DNA of 31,688 bases from the NCBI GenBank assembly GCA_009691645.1, contig SIAT01000002.1, positions 1 through 31,688 of the forward strand, in the 5' to 3' direction. The position numbers were made by a program, and so were the translations under genes. This document shows, piece by piece, positions 1 to 8,911 of this stretch. This DNA comes from Pedosphaera sp. (GTDB lineage: Bacteria > Verrucomicrobiota > Verrucomicrobiia > Limisphaerales > SIAT01). The notes beneath the pieces are model-generated. The model had not been told where the DNA came from. It made no database searches and saw nothing but the letters and a program-made list of their open reading frames with translations. How positions within the stretch are numbered: the first letter of the stretch is position 1; each line of letters opens with the position of its first letter.

Positions 1-1993
1 CGGTCTGCCGGTCTTTTCGCCGGATGGCAAAAAACTCTGCTGGACTTCGAATCGCACCGGAGACAACAAGTCGCAGCTTTTCCTCGCCGACTGGAATCAC
101 GAGGCCGCGCTCGCCGCGCTCAAAGCCGCGCCGCCGCGCGCTGCAAAACCAATCGCCGCTGTCACCAACGCCCCACCCGCAACGCAAACGAACAACGTGA
201 CGCCGCCCTCCGCGAAACTCTCGCCGGAGATCCGCGCGGGCGATTTGCGGCGGCACGTGGATGTGCTCGCATCCGAGAAGCTCGAAGGCCGCATGACCGG
301 CACGCGTGGTACGCAGCTCGCCGCCGATTATCTTGTCGCGTGTCTGAAAGAAGCGGGATTGCAGCCGGCCGGTGAAAGCAACACATGGTTTCACTCCTAC
401 GAATTCACCGCCACCACCGCCATCATCACAAACCAGACGAAGCTCACGGCCATTGCAGCAGATGGAAGGGAAACGTCGCTCCAACTCGGCCGCGATTTCC
501 GGCCGTTCAGTTTCTCGGCCAGTCAAAGCACCGAGAGCGAGTTGGTGTTCGGCGGTTACGGATTGTCCATTACCAGCGGCCATGACGTGACCGATCCGTT
601 CGGCGGCGTGAACGTCTCGAACAAGGTCGTGCTCTTGCTCCGCTACTGGCCGCCGACCAAAGATGAGAAGCTTGCGGGCGAGCGGCGCAACGCGGCGGGG
701 TTGATTCAGAAAGCGCAGGCAGCCAAACAACGCGGGGCAAAAGGTCTGCTCATTGTTGCCGGCCCCAACTCGGAGAACGCCGGCCGGCTCGCGCCGTTCG
801 ATGTGGGCAGTGGCAACGCGGGCATTCCCGCCGCGAGCATCACCGGTGAAGCCGCCGAAAAGCTGCTCGCATCCAGCGGTAAGACGCTCAAGCAACTGCA
901 GGACGCCGTTGATCAAGGCGCAACAAATACACCGACTGCCTTCGTGTTGCCCGGCGTGAAGATCAAACTTACCGCTGAGCTGACGCGTGAGAAGAAAACC
1001 GATCGCAACGTGCTCGCGTTGCTGCCGCCGGGGCGAAAATCCGCGACGAACGAGTATGTGATGCTCGGCGCTCACTACGATCACCTCGGTCGCCGTCTTG
1101 TTCCGCCGCCGCAGGGGAAGACGGGCCCCGACACGGAGGACATCCATTTCGGCGCGGACGACAACGCCTCGGGCAGCGCGCTCGTGCTTGAGTTGGCCGC
1201 GGTACTCGCCGAGGAGCGGCGCAAGAATCCGGATGCTTTCCCGCGCGGCGTGCTGTTTGGATTCTGGTCGGGCGAGGAGATCGGGCTTCTTGGCTCGGCG
1301 AAGTTCGCCGAGAAACCGACGTTGCCGCTGACGAACATCACGGCTTACTTGAACTTCGACATGGTAGGCCGACTGCGGAACAACAAGCTGATCATGCAAG
1401 GGCTGGCGTCGTCAGCCGGTTGGAAGCGGCTTATCGAGAAGCGCAATGTCGCCGCCGGTTTCAGCCTGACGCTGCAGGACGATCCGTTCCAACCGACGGA
1501 CACGACGTCGCTTTATCCGAAAGGCATTCCTGTGCTCGCCCTTTTTACCGGTTTGCATGAGCAATACCACAAGCCCTCCGACACCGCGCTCACGCTCGAG
1601 TACGTAGGCGGGGAGCGCGTCGGGAAGTTCGCACAGCAACTCACGCTCGACCTCGTGCAACTGCCCGAGCGGCTCGCGTACGCGAAGGTGGAACGCGGCG
1701 GTGCCAGTCGCGGTCAGCGCGAAGGTCTGCGCGCTTACATCGGCACCATTCCCGATTACGGGAGCGACATAAAAGGGCTTCGGCTTTCCGATGTGCGCGC
1801 CGGTGGTCCCGCGGCCAAGGGCGGACTGAAAGGCGGCGACGTGATCACCGAGTTCAACGGAAAAAAAGTGGAGAACATCAATGACTATACGGCTGCGATT
1901 GATGGCGTGAAAATCGGGCAGCCGCTGAAGGTCATCGTGCAACGCGACGGGAAGCGTCTGGAATTGAACGTCACGCCCGAGGCGCGGAACTAG
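1..1993 (+). CDS. TolB/PD40-M28 peptidase-PDZ fusion protein (5' end outside window)
   Basis: The reading frame is open from base 2, so the gene starts before the window; the GTG at 197 is internal. The first 30 visible residues (PVFSPDGKKL, then TSNRTGD) match the end of a TolB-type PD40 beta-propeller repeat. An Ala/Pro-rich linker follows, then an M28 zinc aminopeptidase domain with an inserted PA-like region (about 530-860). The M28 residues are all present: His at 1073 (GAHYDHLG), Asp at 1157 (GADDNASG), the Glu pair at 1274/1277 (SGEEIGLLGS), Asp at 1358 (NFDMVG) and His at 1568 (EQYHKPSD). A PDZ domain (about 1710-1985) ends the protein, with the ligand-loop-like stretch GGLKGGDVITEFNG. 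M28 enzymes remove N-terminal residues or process peptides using two zinc ions. Secretion is likely but the signal peptide is not visible. The gene converges on the minus-strand protease gene 27 bp away. Confidence 0.9.
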   Translation, partial: GLPVFSPDGKKLCWTSNRTGDNKSQLFLADWNHEAALAALKAAPPRAAKPIAAVTNAPPATQTNNVTPPSAKLSPEIRAGDLRRHVDVLASEKLEGRMTGTRGTQLAADYLVACLKEAGLQPAGESNTWFHSYEFTATTAIITNQTKLTAIAADGRETSLQLGRDFRPFSFSASQSTESELVFGGYGLSITSGHDVTDPFGGVNVSNKVVLLLRYWPPTKDEKLAGERRNAAGLIQKAQAAKQRGAKGLLIVAGPNSENAGRLAPFDVGSGNAGIPAASITGEAAEKLLASSGKTLKQLQDAVDQGATNTPTAFVLPGVKIKLTAELTREKKTDRNVLALLPPGRKSATNEYVMLGAHYDHLGRRLVPPPQGKTGPDTEDIHFGADDNASGSALVLELAAVLAEERRKNPDAFPRGVLFGFWSGEEIGLLGSAKFAEKPTLPLTNITAYLNFDMVGRLRNNKLIMQGLASSAGWKRLIEKRNVAAGFSLTLQDDPFQPTDTTSLYPKGIPVLALFTGLHEQYHKPSDTALTLEYVGGERVGKFAQQLTLDLVQLPERLAYAKVERGGASRGQREGLRAYIGTIPDYGSDIKGLRLSDVRAGGPAAKGGLKGGDVITEFNGKKVENINDYTAAIDGVKIGQPLKVIVQRDGKRLELNVTPEARN

Positions 1994-2020
1994 CAGCGCA
2001 GCGAGGCTCGTTCGCGCCAA

Positions 2021-4249
2021 TCAGTTGGCCAGCGAGCGATACAGTTCGCGCAAGCGATTGCCATCGAGACCAGGCGTGTCGCGGTCGAGCAGCCAAGTGA
2101 TATCTTCCTTCGCGCCCGTTTTATCGCCGGACTGGGCGCGAAGCAGCGCGCGATTCAGCCGTTCGCCAGCGGCATCGGGCGAGAGCGCGAGCAACGCATC
2201 GAGATAATGCAGTCCGCCTTGAGGCGCCTCGCCGGCATTCGTGATTCCGACGAGATTGCGTAGCATCCGCACGATGATTTCGCGTTTGGTCGTCGGCTTG
2301 AGATGTTCCTCGCGCAACGCGCCACCGGTGTTAGCGCGAGCAATCTCCGCCGCGTCGGTTTTGCTGAGCTTCTTGCCGCCCTCATACACATCAATCAATT
2401 GTCCTTTGCCAGTCTTGGGACGATGTTCGACGACGAAATGGCTTGGCAGGGGAATGCCGACGACTTCCGGCACACCGCTGCGCCGCGCGAGTTCCATGTA
2501 GAGCACGGCGAGCGTGATGGGAATGCCTTCACGGTCATCCATCACCTCGTTGATGTAGCTGTTGGCGCGATTGTAGTAATCGCCGCGGCTGCCGTGGAAG
2601 CCGCTCTCCGCGAAGAGGAATTTTGAGAGGAGATCGAGCCTCGCGTCCGGCGTCGCGTCCTTCGGCATCTTCGCGCTGGCCTGTTTGGAAAGCTCGTCGA
2701 GCTCGCGCTGGTAATGCGCGAAGTCCAATTCGGCGTTATCGAGTTTGGCCACGAGCAGCGCGGCGTGGAAGAGATCGATTTTCTCCTCTGGTTGGGCGAG
2801 GGATCGAAGCAACTCGGCTTGAACGCCACTTTGATGAACAGCCGCGGCGAGCCGCCGCAATTGCGCGGCCTGCTTCTCCATCCGCTTGGCGCGTTCGCGC
2901 AACAGGGATTGGTTCGCGTCGGACTTTCCTTGCAACGCGCCGATCAACAGAGGATCAAGCGCGGCATCCGGCGCGAGGGATTCGATTTGTTTCTCCAGCC
3001 CGGCGTTCAGGGCGACAGGTGCCCCGGTCGGTTGCAATTTAGCGGCGACGTGGAATTGCTTGAACTCGGCTTTCGTGTTGCGAAATTTCGCGAGACCGGC
3101 TTTGCCAGCGAGCAATCCGTCATCCTCGATCTCCAACACAAGCTGGTCATTCACGTAACCGAAGATTTTCCCTTTCTCATGCCGGACCTTCAGCGTGTTC
3201 CAATCGCCGGGGCGATAGTGTGGTGTCGCAATTTCGCCGAGGATGGTCCACTCGAAAACAGTCGGGCCATCAAACCGCGTGAGCCGGATTTTGCCGGCGG
3301 TGGGATAGAATCCATAATGTTTGTCCGCACCATCGGCTGCGAAGGCGAGTCCCGCCGCGCCCGCTTCATCGTCGAGCTTCACCGTGACGGCGACTTCGTA
3401 AGCCGGCGTCGGCACGGGGCGTTGGGAGAGACAGAGAGAACGGCCGCCGAAACCTTTGCCCGTTCCCTCGACGAGAATCCGCCCGCCGCGCTGGCTCCAG
3501 CGCGCCTCGAGCAGCGTCTGCCAATCGGCGGGATTGAGGGCGCCGATGGTCAGCCAGCGGCTCATCGGCACGGGGTTCGGCTTGGCTAGGAGCGGTTTAA
3601 GCGCATTCACCGGCATTGCGAAACCGAGGTTCGGCGTGAGTGTGGATTTGAGCGTCATCACGCCCTGCACGCGCCCTTGCAAATCGAGCAATGGCCCGCC
3701 GCTGTTGCCGGGCTCGACGGGAATGGCGACCTGAATCATCTCGCTGAACTCGAAGTCGCGCTTGGCCGAGACGACCCCGGCCACCACGCTGCCGCGCAAA
3801 CCAAGCGGGTTTCCGATAGCCACGACGGCGTTGCCTTGCACGAGCTTGTCGGAGTCGCCCACGGGTAGTGGCTTGAGATCTTTCGCTTCGATGCGCAGCA
3901 CCGCTAGGTCGAGCTTGCGGTCCCAAGCGTGAATCTCGACGACATCGAACTTTTTCCCATCAGCGAGTTGCACCGTGATAGGCCGGGCTTCGCCGATGAC
4001 GTGGAAGCTGGTCGCAATCAATCCATCGCCGACGACAAAGCCGGTGCCGGTGCCATCAATCGCATTGCCACGGCCACCGTGGAGGACGGTGACGACTGAC
4101 GCGCGCGCCGTGGTCGCGATCTCCTCCACCGATTTCGCGGTCGCAGCAGCCGGCGCGTTGGTTCGCGTGGTGGGATTACTTTTTTCGGCTGCGGAAAGCA
4201 GCGTAGCCGCAGAGAAGAAGAGCGCAACGATGGCGGCGAATCCGTTCAT
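2021..4249 (-). CDS. Secreted HtrA-like serine protease fused to lectin-like and SirB1-like domains
   Basis: The 742-residue protein starts with a Sec signal peptide (residues 1-21, cut near LLSAAEK). Residues 40-220 form a trypsin-like DegP/HtrA domain with a complete triad: His83 (SFHV), Asp114 (KLDLAVL) and Ser183 (GNSGGP). No PDZ domain follows. Residues 230-405 resemble a concanavalin-like lectin or DUF1080-type sandwich (HYGFYPTAGKIRL, NTLKVRHEKGKIFGYVND). Residues 440-540 are helical. Residues 545-640 match the SirB1/transglutaminase-like family (NEVMDDREGIPITLAVLYME, then PSHFVVEH), and the C-terminus is TPR-like (HYLDALLALSPDAAGERLNRA). The only Cys (273) lies outside the SirB1 part, so Cys-based transglutaminase chemistry is excluded. 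The start codon overlaps the upstream gene's stop as ATGA, implying coupled translation. The protease call is firm and the middle-domain call is moderate. Confidence 0.88.
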   Translation of the reverse strand: MNGFAAIVALFFSAATLLSAAEKSNPTTRTNAPAAATAKSVEEIATTARASVVTVLHGGRGNAIDGTGTGFVVGDGLIATSFHVIGEARPITVQLADGKKFDVVEIHAWDRKLDLAVLRIEAKDLKPLPVGDSDKLVQGNAVVAIGNPLGLRGSVVAGVVSAKRDFEFSEMIQVAIPVEPGNSGGPLLDLQGRVQGVMTLKSTLTPNLGFAMPVNALKPLLAKPNPVPMSRWLTIGALNPADWQTLLEARWSQRGGRILVEGTGKGFGGRSLCLSQRPVPTPAYEVAVTVKLDDEAGAAGLAFAADGADKHYGFYPTAGKIRLTRFDGPTVFEWTILGEIATPHYRPGDWNTLKVRHEKGKIFGYVNDQLVLEIEDDGLLAGKAGLAKFRNTKAEFKQFHVAAKLQPTGAPVALNAGLEKQIESLAPDAALDPLLIGALQGKSDANQSLLRERAKRMEKQAAQLRRLAAAVHQSGVQAELLRSLAQPEEKIDLFHAALLVAKLDNAELDFAHYQRELDELSKQASAKMPKDATPDARLDLLSKFLFAESGFHGSRGDYYNRANSYINEVMDDREGIPITLAVLYMELARRSGVPEVVGIPLPSHFVVEHRPKTGKGQLIDVYEGGKKLSKTDAAEIARANTGGALREEHLKPTTKREIIVRMLRNLVGITNAGEAPQGGLHYLDALLALSPDAAGERLNRALLRAQSGDKTGAKEDITWLLDRDTPGLDGNRLRELYRSLAN

Positions 4250-5160
4250 ACATCGCAGAGTTCGATGGCTTGCGCGAGCGAAGCGATTTTGTCGCGCACA
4301 GGAATGAACTCCTGTCCGACGTAGCCCTGATAGCCCGTCTCGACGATGGCTTTCATGATGGGGCGATAGTTGATTTCCTGCGAATCATCGATCTCGTTGC
4401 GACCGGGATTGCCGGCGGTGTGATAGTGCCCGATCCAATCCTTGTGCTGCTTGATCCGCGCGATGACATCGCCGTGCATGATCTGCACGTGATAGATGTC
4501 GAAGAGCACTTTCAACCGCTCCGAACCGATGCTCCGGCAGATCTCGACTGAACGATCGATGTCGTCACAGAAATAATCGGGGTGACCTTTCATCTCCACC
4601 GCCACGCGCGAATTGAGCATCTCGAGACAGAGGGTCACCTTCTTCTTCTCAGCATAGCCGACGATCTTCTTCAAACCCGCGATCATGTTGCGCGTCGCGA
4701 CTTCGTCGCTGAGGCCGCGGCGAAAACCGGAGAAGGTGATGACGCTCGGCACACCCGCGGCGGCGCACTCGTCGATCCGCGTTTGAAGGAGAGTGATGCA
4801 TTCGGCGTGCTCTTCCGTGTGTGCGAAGCCTTTGGCGAACCCGTGGCTGCTGGCGATAGCGCAGGCGAGGCCGTGTTGCTTGAGCAACGGCCAGAACTTC
4901 GGCGCGATCAACTCGACGGACTTCAATCCCAGCCGCGCAGAGTCGGCGATCAGTTCCGCTTCCGGCATCGGCTTGAAACACCACGGCACGACTGATTGCT
5001 TGATGCGCCCGTGTTTCACTTTCGATTCGGCTGAGATTTTCTCTGCCGCGTGGAGCGATGGGCCGGAGACGATTCCAACCGCGGCCGTGGCGGCCAGGCC
5101 GAACGCTTGGCGGCGGTTCAGCAGACCAGACAGAGCGGGGGAGTTCGTTTGTTTTTTCAT
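4246..5160 (-). CDS. Tat-exported sugar phosphate isomerase/epimerase-like TIM-barrel protein
   Basis: This is a 304-residue protein of the xylose isomerase-like TIM-barrel superfamily (hydroxypyruvate isomerase/AP endonuclease 2 fold). An in-frame extension reaches 5409, but I chose the ATG at 5160 because it directly precedes a Tat signal (RRQAFGLAATAAVG at about 16-29, cut after HAAE). The extension lacks family similarity and would run into the divergent promoter of the next gene. Likely metal ligands are Glu180 (CLEML), Asp221 (LFDIYH), His247 (HYHTAG) and Glu284 (GQEFIP), the spacing expected for hydroxypyruvate-isomerase relatives. The substrate cannot be told from sequence. It lies first in a two-gene unit with the HtrA-like gene (ATGA overlap). 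A short inverted repeat (5160-5165 with 5172-5177) touches the start codon and could form a hairpin in the mRNA. Confidence 0.87.
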   Translation of the reverse strand: MKKQTNSPALSGLLNRRQAFGLAATAAVGIVSGPSLHAAEKISAESKVKHGRIKQSVVPWCFKPMPEAELIADSARLGLKSVELIAPKFWPLLKQHGLACAIASSHGFAKGFAHTEEHAECITLLQTRIDECAAAGVPSVITFSGFRRGLSDEVATRNMIAGLKKIVGYAEKKKVTLCLEMLNSRVAVEMKGHPDYFCDDIDRSVEICRSIGSERLKVLFDIYHVQIMHGDVIARIKQHKDWIGHYHTAGNPGRNEIDDSQEINYRPIMKAIVETGYQGYVGQEFIPVRDKIASLAQAIELCDV

Positions 5161-5189
5161 CACGGCAGTGTCCGTGAACGGTGTGGTTT

Positions 5190-5221
5190 GGCAAGCCGCA
5201 ATCTGTGCCTGCGTGCTTGCC
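5190..5221. repeat. Imperfect hairpin between divergent genes
   Basis: The arms GGCAAGC (5190-5196) and GCTTGCC (5215-5221) are perfectly complementary. The next four bases, CGCA (5197-5200) and TGCG (5210-5213), extend the stem to 11 bp with one bulged T at 5214 and a 9-base loop. It lies between two divergently transcribed genes, so it is not a terminator. It could be an operator or a leader structure. Its right arm overlaps the predicted -35 of the gene starting at 5252. Confidence 0.6.
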
Positions 5222-5245
5222 GTCCACTCATAAAAAAGCTCTAGT
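5217..5245 (+). promoter_or_regulatory. Candidate promoter of the DUF1549/1553 gene
   Basis: TTGCCG (5217-5222) and TCTAGT (5240-5245) are separated by 17 bp. Six bases separate the -10-like element from the ATG at 5252, which would make the transcript essentially leaderless. The -10 match is only four of six, so this is tentative. Confidence 0.35.
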
Positions 5246-5251
5246 TGGCGA

Positions 5252-7447
5252 ATGTCTTGGCGCTGGCACATGGCCGTCCTGTTTGCATTCGCCTTCACGG
5301 CACCTGCGGCTGAAATCTCTTTCCGAAACGATGTTCTGCCAATCCTATCCAAGGCCGGTTGCAACTTGGGATCCTGCCACGGCGCTGCGAACGGCAAGAA
5401 CGGTTTCAATCTTTCCCTTCGCGAAGAGAACCCGGCGGCGGATCATCTCGCACTGACCACCGACATCTCCGGTCGGCGCGTGAATCGTGCCGCGCCCGAT
5501 CAGAGCCTGCTTCTGCTCAAGGCCACCGCGCTGGTGCCGCATGAGGGACAGGAACGTTTCAAAATCGACTCGCGCGAATACCGCGTGCTGCGCGATTGGA
5601 TCGCGGGCGGATTGAAGGACGATACGGGCAAGGCGACGAAACTCACGCGACTCGCCGTCACTCCCAATGAGAAGATTCTCGTCGGCAAAGGCGAAGCCGT
5701 GCGTCTCAAGGTTGAAGCCACTTTTGCCAACGGCGACCGGCGCGATGTGAGTGACCTCGTCGTTTACGAGCCAGTGACCACGCTCGTCAATGTTTCAGCC
5801 GACGGCGTGGCGCGGGCGAACGGTGACGGCGAGACGGTGGTGCTGGTTCGTTTCATTGATCGACAGACGCCGGTCCGGTTGGCGTTCATCCCCGATCGCG
5901 CGCGTGTCTGGTCGCAACGTGAAAAGCCGCTGAACTACATCGACCGGCACGTCTTCGACAAACTCCAGCGACTGCGTCTGCAGCCGGCTGTGAAATGCAG
6001 CGACGAGGCGTTCATCCGGCGTGTTTCCCTCGATCTGCTTGGAATTGTGCCGATGCCGGAAGAGGCGCGGGCGTTCGCCGCCGACACCGCGCCGGACAAG
6101 CGATCGAAGTTGGTGGAGCGCCTGCTCGTCCGTCCCGAGTTCGCCGATTATTGGGCGTTGAAATGGGCCGACCTTTTCAAGGTCGAGCGCCGTGCGCTGG
6201 ATGAGCGCGGGCTGAAGTTTTTCCACGGTTGGCTCCGAGAGAGCGTGGCGCAAAATCTGCCCCTGAACGAGTTCGCGCGCGAGTTGCTGGCCTCGCGCGG
6301 TAGCACTTACACGAACGCGCCGTCGAATTTCTACCGCGCCCATCGCACTCCGGTGCTGCGGGCCGAAGCCGCGGCGCAGGTTTTCCTCGGCCTGCGTCTT
6401 CAGTGCGCGCAATGCCACAACCATCCTTACGACCGCTGGTCGCAGGACGATTACCATAACTGGGCCGCCGTCTTTGCGCAGGTGGACTACAAGATCATCG
6501 AGAACAAGCGCACGGATAAAAACGACCAGCAAGAGTTCGTTGGCGAGCAGATTGTTCTCATCAATAACAAGGGGGAGCATCTCAACCCGCGGATCCGCTC
6601 GGCGGCCACGCCGCGGTTGTTGGGGGTGGCCGAGGAGAAAATCGGACTGACAGGTGACTCGCTTCGGGCCGCAGCCGATTGGGTGGCGGATCCGGCGAAC
6701 CCGCTCTTCGCGCGCGCGCAGGTGAACCGCATCTGGTTCCACCTGATGGGCCGCGGGTTGGTGGATCCGGTGGATGACTTGCGCCCGACAAACCCACCGT
6801 CGCACCCCGAGTTGCTCGACGAACTGGCGGCGGACCTGGTGAAGAGCCGCTTTGATTTGCGCCACCTCATTCGCCGGATCACAGCGTCGCACACCTATCA
6901 ATCCGGCGCCGAATCAAGCCTCGCCTCCGCGTCCGATGCTGTTCATTACGCCTATTGTCTGCCGCGCTCGCTCGCAGCCGAGCAGTTGCTTGACTCCCTT
7001 TCGCGCGTGATCGGCGCACCGATCGAGATGAGCGAACTGCCCCTCGGCCAGCGCGTGGTGAAGCTCGCCGGGCCGGTGAGCGACCGTAAAAAGGACGACG
7101 CGGAGAAGTTCCTGACCGTCTTCGGCAAGCCGCCGCGCTTGATGAACAGCGAATGCGAACGGCTCAGTGATCCGACGTTGGGGCAATCATTCCAGATGAT
7201 GAGCGGCCCGGTCGTCGCCTCGATGATTATGCAATCCGACAATCGCTTGGGCCGGCTCCTCGCCGCGAACAAGAGCAACGCGGAAATCGTCGAAGAACTG
7301 TCGTGGGCCGCATTGGGCCATGCGCCGACGGCGGCCGGCCGCGCTGGATTTGCACGGCATTTGGCCGCGGCAAAAGATCGCCGTGCCGCGCTGGAAGACA
7401 TCCTGTGGGCTTTGGTGAACGCCAAAGAATTCGTGTTGCGGAATTGA
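5252..7447 (+). CDS. DUF1549/DUF1553 haem-motif protein with Ig-like domain
   Basis: The 731-residue secreted protein has a signal peptide (about 1-20, cut at APAAE). A cytochrome-like segment follows with an unusual C-X4-C-H motif (Cys37, Cys42, His43). Residues 130-215 form a bacterial Ig-like (BIG2) domain (LTRLAVTPNEKILVGKGEAV). A DUF1549 domain covers about 225-410 and contains a standard C-X2-C-H motif (Cys385, Cys388, His389; CAQCHNHPYDRW). A DUF1553 domain covers about 450-725 (ARAQVNRIWFHLMGRGLV, HPELLDELA). This architecture is common in Planctomycetes and Verrucomicrobia, where the role is unknown; periplasmic electron transfer or processing of complex substrates has been supposed. 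A second ATG at 5270 is possible. The DUF1501 gene begins 6 bp downstream, so the two form an operon. Confidence 0.9.
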   Translation: MSWRWHMAVLFAFAFTAPAAEISFRNDVLPILSKAGCNLGSCHGAANGKNGFNLSLREENPAADHLALTTDISGRRVNRAAPDQSLLLLKATALVPHEGQERFKIDSREYRVLRDWIAGGLKDDTGKATKLTRLAVTPNEKILVGKGEAVRLKVEATFANGDRRDVSDLVVYEPVTTLVNVSADGVARANGDGETVVLVRFIDRQTPVRLAFIPDRARVWSQREKPLNYIDRHVFDKLQRLRLQPAVKCSDEAFIRRVSLDLLGIVPMPEEARAFAADTAPDKRSKLVERLLVRPEFADYWALKWADLFKVERRALDERGLKFFHGWLRESVAQNLPLNEFARELLASRGSTYTNAPSNFYRAHRTPVLRAEAAAQVFLGLRLQCAQCHNHPYDRWSQDDYHNWAAVFAQVDYKIIENKRTDKNDQQEFVGEQIVLINNKGEHLNPRIRSAATPRLLGVAEEKIGLTGDSLRAAADWVADPANPLFARAQVNRIWFHLMGRGLVDPVDDLRPTNPPSHPELLDELAADLVKSRFDLRHLIRRITASHTYQSGAESSLASASDAVHYAYCLPRSLAAEQLLDSLSRVIGAPIEMSELPLGQRVVKLAGPVSDRKKDDAEKFLTVFGKPPRLMNSECERLSDPTLGQSFQMMSGPVVASMIMQSDNRLGRLLAANKSNAEIVEELSWAALGHAPTAAGRAGFARHLAAAKDRRAALEDILWALVNAKEFVLRN

Positions 7448-7453
7448 GTTGCG

Positions 7454-8833
7454 ATGAAAAGCGGATTTCTAAATCAAGCGCTGGCTCGCCGGCACGCAAT
7501 CAAGGTTGGTGGCCTTGGATTGCTGGGGTTGACGTTGCCGAAGATTCTGGCGGCCGAGGCGGCCAAGCCCGCGAAAACCGCGCGCATCAAGTCGGTTGTT
7601 TTTCTCTTCCAATGGGGCGGCCCGAGCCACATCGACATGTTCGATATGAAACCGGACGCGCCCTCGACTCATCGCGGTCCGCACAAGCCGATTGCCTCCA
7701 ACGCCGATGGCATTCAGGTCTCCGAACATCTGCCGCGCGTGGCGAAGGTGATGAACAAGGTGACGCTCATTCGCAGCGTTCATCACACGATGAAGAACCA
7801 CAATTCCGCGGGGTACTACGCGCTTACCGGTCATGCACCGCCGAGTGACGACCAGCGCCTGCGCGATGGGCTGGAACTGTTTCCCGCCTACGGCTCGATG
7901 GTGGATCGCCTCGTGCCCAGTCGCAATGGGACGCCGACCTCCGTGGCTTATCCGCACGTGGTGCGCGATGGCTCGGTGACGCCCGGCCAGCACGCAAGTT
8001 TCCTCGGCAAAGCGCACGATCCGCTGCTCGTCACGCAGGATCCGAATGTGCCGGGTTTCGCCCTGCCGGAGTTGAGCCTGCCCGCTGGCATCAGCTACGA
8101 GCGGATGACCGCGCGACGGGAGTTGCAGAAGCTCGTGGACGCGCAGTCGCGTTTGATGAGCACCTCGCCGCTGGCCCGCGGGATTGACGACTATTACGAA
8201 AAAGCGGTGGCGATGTTGCAGAATGAAAAGTGGCGCAACGCCTTTGACATCGCGAAGGAACCGGAGAAGGCGCGCGAAGCGTATGGCCGCACGACCTACG
8301 GACAAAGCTGCCTGCTGGCGCGTCGACTGGTCGAGGCAGGCACGAAGTTTGTGACCGTTTATTTCTCGGACACCATCGGCGGCCAGCGCACCGAGTCCGG
8401 TGGCTGGGACACGCACGGTTTCAATAACACGCGGATGTTCCCGATTGTGGAACAGTACCACCTGCCGATCACCAACCAGACGCTGCCGGTTTTCCTGAAT
8501 GACCTCGAGTCGCGCGGATTGCTCGACACGACGCTGGTGGTCTGGATGGGTGAGTTCGGCCGCACGCCCAAAATCAACTCGAACATCAGCCGCGATCACT
8601 GGCCGCAATGTTATACCGTGATGCTGGCCGGCGGCGGCGTGAAGAACGGCTACGTGCATGGCGCGTCGGATTCCCGAGGCGAATATCCAGCCGACAAACC
8701 GGTGCGGCCGGACGACATCGCCGCGACGGTGTACCACCTGCTTGGCATCCCGCCACACAGCGAAGTGCGCGACGTGAACAACCGCCCACTGTCGGTCACC
8801 AGCGGCAAAGTCATCGAAGAAATTCTCGCCTAA
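7454..8833 (+). CDS. Tat-exported DUF1501 protein
   Basis: The 459-residue protein belongs to the DUF1501 family, which has an alkaline phosphatase/sulfatase-like fold. The N-terminus carries a Tat-type signal (RRHAIKVGGLGLLGLTLP, cut near LAAEA). Family landmarks include FLFQWGGPSHIDMFDMKPDA, LIRSVHHTMKNHNSAGYYAL, GGWDTHGFNN, VVWMGEFGRTPKIN and DDIAATVYHLLGIPP. The Asp and His residues in these blocks sit where metal ligands lie in the phosphatase fold, but no activity is established for the family. It begins 6 bp after the DUF1549/1553 stop codon, the usual pairing of these families. The partner is Sec-exported while this protein has a Tat signal, consistent with folding and cofactor loading in the cytoplasm. 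Confidence 0.92.
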   Translation: MKSGFLNQALARRHAIKVGGLGLLGLTLPKILAAEAAKPAKTARIKSVVFLFQWGGPSHIDMFDMKPDAPSTHRGPHKPIASNADGIQVSEHLPRVAKVMNKVTLIRSVHHTMKNHNSAGYYALTGHAPPSDDQRLRDGLELFPAYGSMVDRLVPSRNGTPTSVAYPHVVRDGSVTPGQHASFLGKAHDPLLVTQDPNVPGFALPELSLPAGISYERMTARRELQKLVDAQSRLMSTSPLARGIDDYYEKAVAMLQNEKWRNAFDIAKEPEKAREAYGRTTYGQSCLLARRLVEAGTKFVTVYFSDTIGGQRTESGGWDTHGFNNTRMFPIVEQYHLPITNQTLPVFLNDLESRGLLDTTLVVWMGEFGRTPKINSNISRDHWPQCYTVMLAGGGVKNGYVHGASDSRGEYPADKPVRPDDIAATVYHLLGIPPHSEVRDVNNRPLSVTSGKVIEEILA

Positions 8834-8911
8834 CGCGTCCGGCCAGAAACCATCAACCCACCAAAAACTAATGAACACCGCACCAACAACTGCTCCGATT
8901 GTGCCAGTGAC

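Noticed and set aside
5161..5409. An upstream extension of the isomerase-like gene
   Set aside because: It overlaps the divergent DUF1549 gene and its promoter, and the Tat signal begins right after the ATG at 5160.
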